A stretch of 8,832 nt of DNA from an uncultured Kouleothrix sp. Lineage in GTDB: Bacteria > Chloroflexota > Chloroflexia > Chloroflexales > Roseiflexaceae. The notes beneath the pieces are model-generated. The model searched no databases, had not been told where the DNA came from, and saw only the letters and a program-made list of their open reading frames with translations. Where the stretch lies: positions 1-8,832 of the forward strand of contig CALLYN010000732.1 of the NCBI GenBank assembly GCA_937858455.1, given 5' to 3'. The first letter of the stretch is position 1, and every line of letters begins with the position of its first letter. Shown here piece by piece: positions 4,432-8,832 of the stretch. The position numbers and the translations under genes were made by a program.

Positions 4432-6954
4432 ATGGACGGCAGAGAGCAGATCATTCAGCTAGGCAAGATCCTGCGGGCCGAGCAAGAGCGCGGCTGCGAC
4501 GACAGCGCCGCACCCGGCGGCCTGGAGCGCTTTCTGACAAGCTGGCGGCTCGAGGCCAACGGCGCGCTGGCGCACCCGCCAGTGCAGCAGACGCTCGAGC
4601 TGCTGGCGGGCTATGGTATGTTCGACCCCACTACCCGCCGCGCGCGCATTGGCATCGCGATCGAGGCGCTGCGCGAGCTGTTCCGGCCCACTCAGAAAGC
4701 CGAGACCGGCGAGCCACGCGCGCCGCAAACCGCTGCCGCCAAGCCCCAAGCCGCAGCGCCGGCCGAAGCCAAGCCGCTGACGCTCGACACGCCGCTCGAC
4801 CAGCTGGCGGGCATCGGCAAAGTTACCGCGCAGTCGTTCAAGCGCCTGGGCGTGCGCAACGTGTACGACATGCTGTACCACTTCCCGCACCGCTACGACG
4901 ACTTCACCTCGCAGAAGCAGATCGCCGACCTGCAGGTGGGCTCGACCGAAACCGTGGTGGCGTCGGTCGTCGACATCCGCACCTTTGGCACACGCAGCGG
5001 CATGAGCGGCATCGAGCTGCTGGTGGGCGACCAGAGCGGCAACCTCAAGGTCGTGTTCTTCCGCCAGCCCTGGCTGGCCAAGCAGTTCAGCATCGGCGCG
5101 CGGATCGTGCTGAGCGGCAAGATCGACTCGTTTCAGGGCCTGCGCCAGATGACTGGGCCCGACTGGGAGCCGTATAGCGACGACGAGCTGATCCACACCG
5201 GCCGGCTGGTGCCGGTTCACCCGCTCACCAAAGGGCTGTACGAGCGCAACGCCCGCACGATCATCAAGCGCGTGGTCGACCGCGCGGCGCCGCTGGTGGC
5301 CGACTACCTACCCGCCAAAGTGCGCGAGCGCGCCGGGCTGCCGCCGCTGGGCGAGGCGCTGGCGCAGATCCACTTCCCGGCCGACAAGGCGCAGCTCGAG
5401 CACGCGCGGCGGCGGCTGGGCTTCGACGAGTTCCTGTTCATCCAGCTGGGCGTGCTGCAGCGCAAACTGCTGTGGCAGGGCGAGCACGGCTACGCCATGA
5501 GCTTCAACGAGCGTGTGCACGAGGAGTTTTTGTCGAAGCTGCCGTTCGACCTGACCGGCGCGCAGGTGCGGGCGCTCGAAGAGATCTTCGCCGACGTCGC
5601 GCGGCCGGTGCCGATGGCGCGCCTGCTGCAGGGCGATGTAGGCAGCGGCAAAACCGCCGTGGCGGCGGCTACGGCGCTCCAGGCGGTGGCGAATGGCTTT
5701 CAGGCCGCGATCATGGCGCCGACCGAGATCCTGGCCGAGCAGCACTACAAGGGGCTGCGCGCGCTGCTGAGCAAGGTGCGCGTGCCGCGCGCAGCCCAGG
5801 CCGAGGCCGCCCAGCCGGCCGACGCCAAGGCCCAGGCGCACCAGGCCGAGATCGACGAGCTGAAGCGCCTGCTCGACATGGTGCCCGAAGACGACCTCGA
5901 CGGCGCAGGCGTGCGCGTGGCGCTGCTGACGGGCAGCCTCGGCGCGAAAGAGCGCCGCCGCGTACTCGAAGGCATCGCCAAGGGCGATGTCGACCTGATC
6001 GTCGGCACGCACGCGCTGATCACCGAGAGCGTGCAGTACGCCCAGCTTGGCCTGGTGGTGGTGGATGAGCAGCATCGCTTCGGCGTCGAGCAGCGCCAGC
6101 GGCTGAAGAACAAAGGCTTCAACCCACACATGCTGGTGATGACCGCCACGCCCATCCCGCGCACGCTGACCATGACGATCTACGGCGACCTCGACACCTC
6201 GGTGCTCGACGAGCTGCCGCCCGGCCGGCAAGACATCAAGACGCGCTGGATCACCTCGCCCGAGCGCGACAAAGCCTACAAGCACATGCGCCGCGAGATC
6301 AGCCGCGGCCGCCAGGCCTACGTGGTGTGCCCGCTGGTCGACGAGAGCGAGAAGGTCGACCTGCCCTCGGCCGAGGAGATGTACGCCAAATTGCAGGGCG
6401 AAGTGTTCCCCGACCTGCGGGTGACGCTGATCCACGGCAAGATGCTGCCGCGCGACAAAGACGAGGCCATGGTGTCGTTCCGCAACCACGAGTACGACAT
6501 CCTGGTGGCCACTGCGGTGATCGAGGTGGGCATCGACGTGCCGAACGCCACCACCATGCTGATCGAGGGCGCCGACCGCTTCGGCCTGGCGCAGCTGCAC
6601 CAGTTTCGCGGCCGCGTCGGGCGCGGCATCCACCAGAGCTACTGCGTGCTGGTGAGCGACAAAGACAACGAGGTGACGCGGCAGCGGCTCGAGGCCATGG
6701 AGGCCACGCGCGACGGCTTCAAGCTGGCCGAGATCGACCTGCAGCTGCGCGGCCCCGGCGAGTTCTTCGGCACGCGCCAGAGCGGCACGCCCGACCTGAA
6801 GGTGGCCCAGCTGGCCGACACGCGCCTGCTGCACGCCGCAAACCTCGAAGCTCAGAAGATCCTGGCCGAAGACCCGCGGCTCGAAAAGCCCGAGCACGCG
6901 CTGCTCAGGGCCAAGGTCGAGGCGTTCTGGGCCGACGCGGCCAAGGCGGGCTAG
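4432..6954 (+). CDS. recG: ATP-dependent DNA helicase RecG
   Basis: The 840-residue protein remodels stalled replication forks and branched DNA. It is longer than E. coli RecG (693). A helical N-terminal extension (about 1-85) and an Ala/Pro-rich linker (about 90-115) precede the LAGIGK segment (126-131) and the OB-fold wedge (about 160-250). Helicase motifs are GDVGSGKT (401-408), DEQHRFG (545-551), MTATPIPRT (570-578) and QFRGRVGRG (724-732). About 46 residues (448-493) are inserted between the APTEILAEQHY region and RVALLTGSL, where E. coli RecG has only a few. I chose ATG 4432; an in-frame TTG at 4426 is also possible, and neither has a clear Shine-Dalgarno. Only 13 bases separate it from degV-2, so it is probably cotranscribed and perhaps translationally coupled. 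recG is also linked to fakA in Bacillus. Confidence 0.96.
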   Translation: MDGREQIIQLGKILRAEQERGCDDSAAPGGLERFLTSWRLEANGALAHPPVQQTLELLAGYGMFDPTTRRARIGIAIEALRELFRPTQKAETGEPRAPQTAAAKPQAAAPAEAKPLTLDTPLDQLAGIGKVTAQSFKRLGVRNVYDMLYHFPHRYDDFTSQKQIADLQVGSTETVVASVVDIRTFGTRSGMSGIELLVGDQSGNLKVVFFRQPWLAKQFSIGARIVLSGKIDSFQGLRQMTGPDWEPYSDDELIHTGRLVPVHPLTKGLYERNARTIIKRVVDRAAPLVADYLPAKVRERAGLPPLGEALAQIHFPADKAQLEHARRRLGFDEFLFIQLGVLQRKLLWQGEHGYAMSFNERVHEEFLSKLPFDLTGAQVRALEEIFADVARPVPMARLLQGDVGSGKTAVAAATALQAVANGFQAAIMAPTEILAEQHYKGLRALLSKVRVPRAAQAEAAQPADAKAQAHQAEIDELKRLLDMVPEDDLDGAGVRVALLTGSLGAKERRRVLEGIAKGDVDLIVGTHALITESVQYAQLGLVVVDEQHRFGVEQRQRLKNKGFNPHMLVMTATPIPRTLTMTIYGDLDTSVLDELPPGRQDIKTRWITSPERDKAYKHMRREISRGRQAYVVCPLVDESEKVDLPSAEEMYAKLQGEVFPDLRVTLIHGKMLPRDKDEAMVSFRNHEYDILVATAVIEVGIDVPNATTMLIEGADRFGLAQLHQFRGRVGRGIHQSYCVLVSDKDNEVTRQRLEAMEATRDGFKLAEIDLQLRGPGEFFGTRQSGTPDLKVAQLADTRLLHAANLEAQKILAEDPRLEKPEHALLRAKVEAFWADAAKAG

Positions 6955-6971
6955 CTTCCCGTTGATCTCTT

Positions 6972-7018
6972 TTTATGCGATGGCCCGCCTGGCTTCGCCA
7001 GGCGGGCCATCGCATAAA
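6972..7018 (+). terminator. Perfect 22-bp palindrome after recG, probable operon end
   Basis: Bases 6972-6993 are perfectly complementary to 6997-7018 around a 3-nt TTC loop. The RNA hairpin would be very stable, with a GC-rich core near the loop and AT pairs at the base. It begins 17 bases after the recG stop. Unlike a standard intrinsic terminator it has T bases before and A bases after, so there is no U-tail on either strand. I call it a terminator from position and strength, with reservation. It could instead be a dispersed palindromic repeat or an mRNA 3'-end stabiliser. Confidence 0.5.
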
Positions 7019-7040
7019 GAATGGTACGTGTTCATCTTCT

Positions 7041-7083
7041 GTGTGCGGTTTTGCCCGCGCTACGCGCGGGAAAAACCGCACAC
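7041..7083. repeat. Second long inverted repeat, 20-position stem with one mismatch
   Basis: Bases 7041-7060 pair with 7064-7083 around a TAC loop, with a single G-A mismatch (7053/7071). It lies 22 bases after the first palindrome, and the arm sequences are unrelated. Again no T-tract follows on either strand. Together the two fill much of the 240-base recG-tdh gap. They may act as a double transcription barrier that insulates tdh from the upstream operon. Confidence 0.55.
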
Positions 7084-7113
7084 GATTGAAAAAGAGAACC
7101 GCTCTGCCGGCGT

Positions 7114-7143
7114 TTGCGCAAGCGTCCGATCATGCCGTATGAT
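7114..7143 (+). promoter_or_regulatory. Candidate promoter of tdh with operator-like palindrome
   Basis: TTGCGC (7114-7119) is followed after 18 bp by TATGAT (7138-7143, 5 of 6 matches), placing a start near 7150 and a leader of about 45 nt. The -35 box lies in the perfect palindrome TTGCGCAA (7114-7121), which could be a regulator site. A second inverted repeat, GCAGCG (7149-7154) with CGCTGC (7161-7166), falls at the expected transcription start. The -35 hexamer is the same as in the candidate at 130-158. Confidence 0.5.
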
Positions 7144-7194
7144 CTGCGGCAGCGACGCGACGCTGCGGCGATAGATACACAAAGCGAGGACGCG

Positions 7195-8235
7195 ATGACG
7201 ACCATGCCTGCGCTGGTGAAGAAACTACCCGAGCAGGGCCTCTGGCTCGAGCAGGTGCCGGTGCCCGAGGTCGGCCCGAACGACGTGCGCATCAGGGTGC
7301 TGCGCACCTCGATCTGCGGCACCGACCTGCATATCTACAATTGGGACGCATGGGCGCAGAAGACGATCAAGACGCCCATGACGATCGGCCACGAGTACGT
7401 AGGCGTGATCGACGCGGTTGGCGCCAATGTGGCCGACCACCGGCCGGGCGAGCTGGTGGTGGGCGAGGGCCATATTGTGTGCGGCGGCTGCCGTAACTGC
7501 CTGGCCGGCCGGCGGCACCTGTGCCCAAACACGCAGGGCGTAGGCGTGAACCGCAACGGCGCGTTCGCCCAGTTCATCACCATCCCGGTGGCGAATGTCT
7601 GGCACTGCGACCCCAGCATCCCGCTCGAGATCCTCTCGTGCTTCGACCCGTTCGGCAACGCCGTGCACACCGCGCTGTCGTTCAACCTGGTTGGCGAAGA
7701 CGTGCTGATCACCGGCGCCGGGCCGATTGGCGCCATGGCCACGGCCGTGGCCAAGCACGTTGGCGCGCGCTACGTGGTGGTGACCGACGTGAACCCCGAC
7801 CGGCTGGCGCTGGCCGCGCGCATGGGCGCGACGCTGACGATCAACGTGAACGAGCGCACGCTCGGCGACGCCATGGCCGAGCTGGGCATGAAAGAAGGCT
7901 TCGACGTGGGCCTCGAGATGTCGGGCAGCCCAGCGGCGCTGAACGATATGCTTGGCAGCATGTGCCACGGCGGCAAGATCGCCATGCTCGGTATTATGCC
8001 AGGCCCGGCGGCAATCGACTGGAATACCGTGGTGTTCAACGGCCTGACGCTCAAGGGCATCTACGGCCGCGAGATGTTCGAGACCTGGTATAAGATGACC
8101 GCGATGGTGCAGTCGGGGCTCGACATCGCGCCGGTGATCTCGCACCGCATGCCCTACAGCGAGTACGAGACCGCCTTCGAGCTGATGCGCTCGGGCAAGG
8201 CCGGCAAGATTGTGCTCGACTGGGAGCACCTGTGA
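7195..8235 (+). CDS. tdh: L-threonine 3-dehydrogenase
   Basis: The 346-residue zinc-dependent medium-chain dehydrogenase oxidises L-threonine with NAD+ to 2-amino-3-ketobutyrate, which Kbl normally splits to glycine and acetyl-CoA. It is close to E. coli Tdh (341 residues), including [19 protein letters not shown] (40-58), [14 protein letters not shown] (150-163), [18 protein letters not shown] (227-244) and [13 protein letters not shown] (289-301). Catalytic zinc ligands are Cys41, His66 and Glu67. The structural zinc site is Cys96, Cys99, Cys102 and Cys110. The Rossmann motif GAGPIG is at 174-179. The ATG at 7195 follows GAGGA (7186-7190) with a short spacer; an ATG at 7204 would remove only three residues. 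No kbl gene lies in the window. The palindromes upstream and its own promoter suggest a separate unit from recG. Confidence 0.95.
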   Translation: MTTMPALVKKLPEQGLWLEQVPVPEVGPNDVRIRVLRTSICGTDLHIYNWDAWAQKTIKTPMTIGHEYVGVIDAVGANVADHRPGELVVGEGHIVCGGCRNCLAGRRHLCPNTQGVGVNRNGAFAQFITIPVANVWHCDPSIPLEILSCFDPFGNAVHTALSFNLVGEDVLITGAGPIGAMATAVAKHVGARYVVVTDVNPDRLALAARMGATLTINVNERTLGDAMAELGMKEGFDVGLEMSGSPAALNDMLGSMCHGGKIAMLGIMPGPAAIDWNTVVFNGLTLKGIYGREMFETWYKMTAMVQSGLDIAPVISHRMPYSEYETAFELMRSGKAGKIVLDWEHL

Positions 8236-8248
8236 GCGCCGATGTGTC

Positions 8249-8277
8249 TTGACCGTGCCCTAGCGCTGTGTTACAGT
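8249..8277 (+). promoter_or_regulatory. Candidate promoter of the rlmI-like gene
   Basis: TTGACC (8249-8254, 5 of 6) and TACAGT (8272-8277, 4 of 6) are 17 bp apart. They lie 33 bases before the ATG at 8310 and just after the tdh stop. No intrinsic terminator separates the two genes, so readthrough from tdh is also possible. Confidence 0.4.
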
Positions 8278-8309
8278 TAGCGCCGTGCGGCCTCAGTGTG
8301 CAGAGAGCT

Positions 8310-8832
8310 ATGGCGACAATCACGCTCAACCCAGGCAAAGAACGTCCGGTGCAGCAGCGCCACCCCTGGATCTTCTCGGGGGCGATCGCGCGCGTGCAGG
8401 GCTATGTCGGCCGCGGCGACGCGGTGGAAGTGTGCGCTGCGAGCGGCGAGTGGCTTGCGCGCGGCACCTGGAGCAGCGGCTCGCAGATCCGCGCGCGCCT
8501 GTTCAGCTGGGACGCCGACGAGCCGATCGACGAGGCGCTGCTGCGGCGCCGCCTGGCGCGCGCGATCGCCGCGCGCGAGTGGCTCGGCTACACCGGCGAC
8601 GACATCGCCTGCCGGCTGGTGTTCGCCGAGTCGGATGGCCTGCCCGGCCTGATCGTCGACCGCTATGGCGCCTACCTGGTGGTGCAGCTGCTGACGCAGG
8701 GCATGGCCGCGCGCGCCGACATGGTGGCGGGGCTGCTGGCCGAGCTGGCGCGCCCGCGCGGCATCTACGAGCGCTCGGACGCCGAGGTGCGCGAGAAAGA
8801 GGGCCTGCCGCCCGGCGAGGGCCTGCTGTGGG
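8310..8832 (+). CDS. rlmI: RlmI-type 23S rRNA cytosine-C5 methyltransferase (partial, 3' end missing)
   Basis: The frame is open from ATG 8310 to the window edge, giving 174 of an expected roughly 390-400 residues. A PUA-like RNA-binding domain covers about 3-70 and contains the family motif RHPWIFSGAI (17-26). The following segments RLVFAESDGLPGLIVDRYG (102-120) and YERSDAEVREKEGL (153-166) are typical of the RlmI family before its SAM-binding domain. That domain, with its catalytic cysteine, lies beyond the window. E. coli RlmI methylates C1962 of 23S rRNA. The same target is inferred here, and another site in this family cannot be excluded. The start is preceded by AGAGAG close to the ATG, a weak Shine-Dalgarno. 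Confidence 0.85.
   Translation, partial: MATITLNPGKERPVQQRHPWIFSGAIARVQGYVGRGDAVEVCAASGEWLARGTWSSGSQIRARLFSWDADEPIDEALLRRRLARAIAAREWLGYTGDDIACRLVFAESDGLPGLIVDRYGAYLVVQLLTQGMAARADMVAGLLAELARPRGIYERSDAEVREKEGLPPGEGLLW

Noticed and set aside
5308..6897. Minus-strand open frame of 529 codons opposite recG
   Set aside because: The sense strand encodes all RecG helicase motifs. The antisense product is rich in His, Ala and Gln, with no motif.
7225..8229. Minus-strand open frame of 334 codons opposite tdh
   Set aside because: Tdh on the plus strand is complete with both zinc sites. The antisense frame is a codon-bias artefact.
1..8832. CRISPR array, tRNA, rRNA, insertion sequence or att site
   Set aside because: I saw no regularly spaced repeats, cloverleaf with CCA-type acceptor, transposase motif or target-site duplication. 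The only repeats are the intergenic inverted repeats listed.

Overview
The window is GC-rich chromosomal DNA from a free-living bacterium. Codon use is strongly biased to G/C at third positions. I think it is a Chloroflexota member, possibly near Roseiflexus/Kouleothrix, judging from the protein style and from a RecG with a long N-terminal extension. This is an inference, because no marker gene here was compared with a database. I see no mobile element, phage gene, CRISPR array, tRNA or rRNA.

Layout. Bases 2-55 hold the last 17 codons of an unidentified plus-strand gene. Bases 185-425 hold rpmB (ribosomal protein L28) on the minus strand, with a good promoter, a strong Shine-Dalgarno and an intrinsic terminator. 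Divergent from it is a probable five-gene plus-strand operon: an Asp23/Gls24-family protein (531-899), FakA/YloV (983-2611), two DegV/FakB paralogues (2687-3535 and 3582-4418) and the DNA helicase RecG (4432-6954). Two long inverted repeats (6972-7018 and 7041-7083) follow recG and probably end the unit. Next come L-threonine 3-dehydrogenase (tdh, 7195-8235) with its own promoter, and the first 174 codons of an RlmI-type 23S rRNA cytosine methyltransferase that runs off the right edge.

How the genes fit together. FakA with FakB/DegV proteins forms fatty acid kinase in Firmicutes: FakB holds a fatty acid and FakA phosphorylates it to acyl-phosphate. The window carries one FakA and two FakB candidates in tandem, so a complete fatty acid kinase is plausible here. 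The order rpmB (divergent), Asp23 family, fakA and recG resembles the Bacillus subtilis rpmB-yloU-yloV-recG neighbourhood, with two degV genes where B. subtilis has the L-serine dehydratase genes. Tdh and RlmI look like separate transcription units.

I found no wholly unfamiliar gene system. The points most worth a second look are the tandem FakB pair, the two long palindromes after recG, the GC hairpin between the degV genes, the insertion in the RecG helicase domain, and the overlapping divergent promoters at 469-517.
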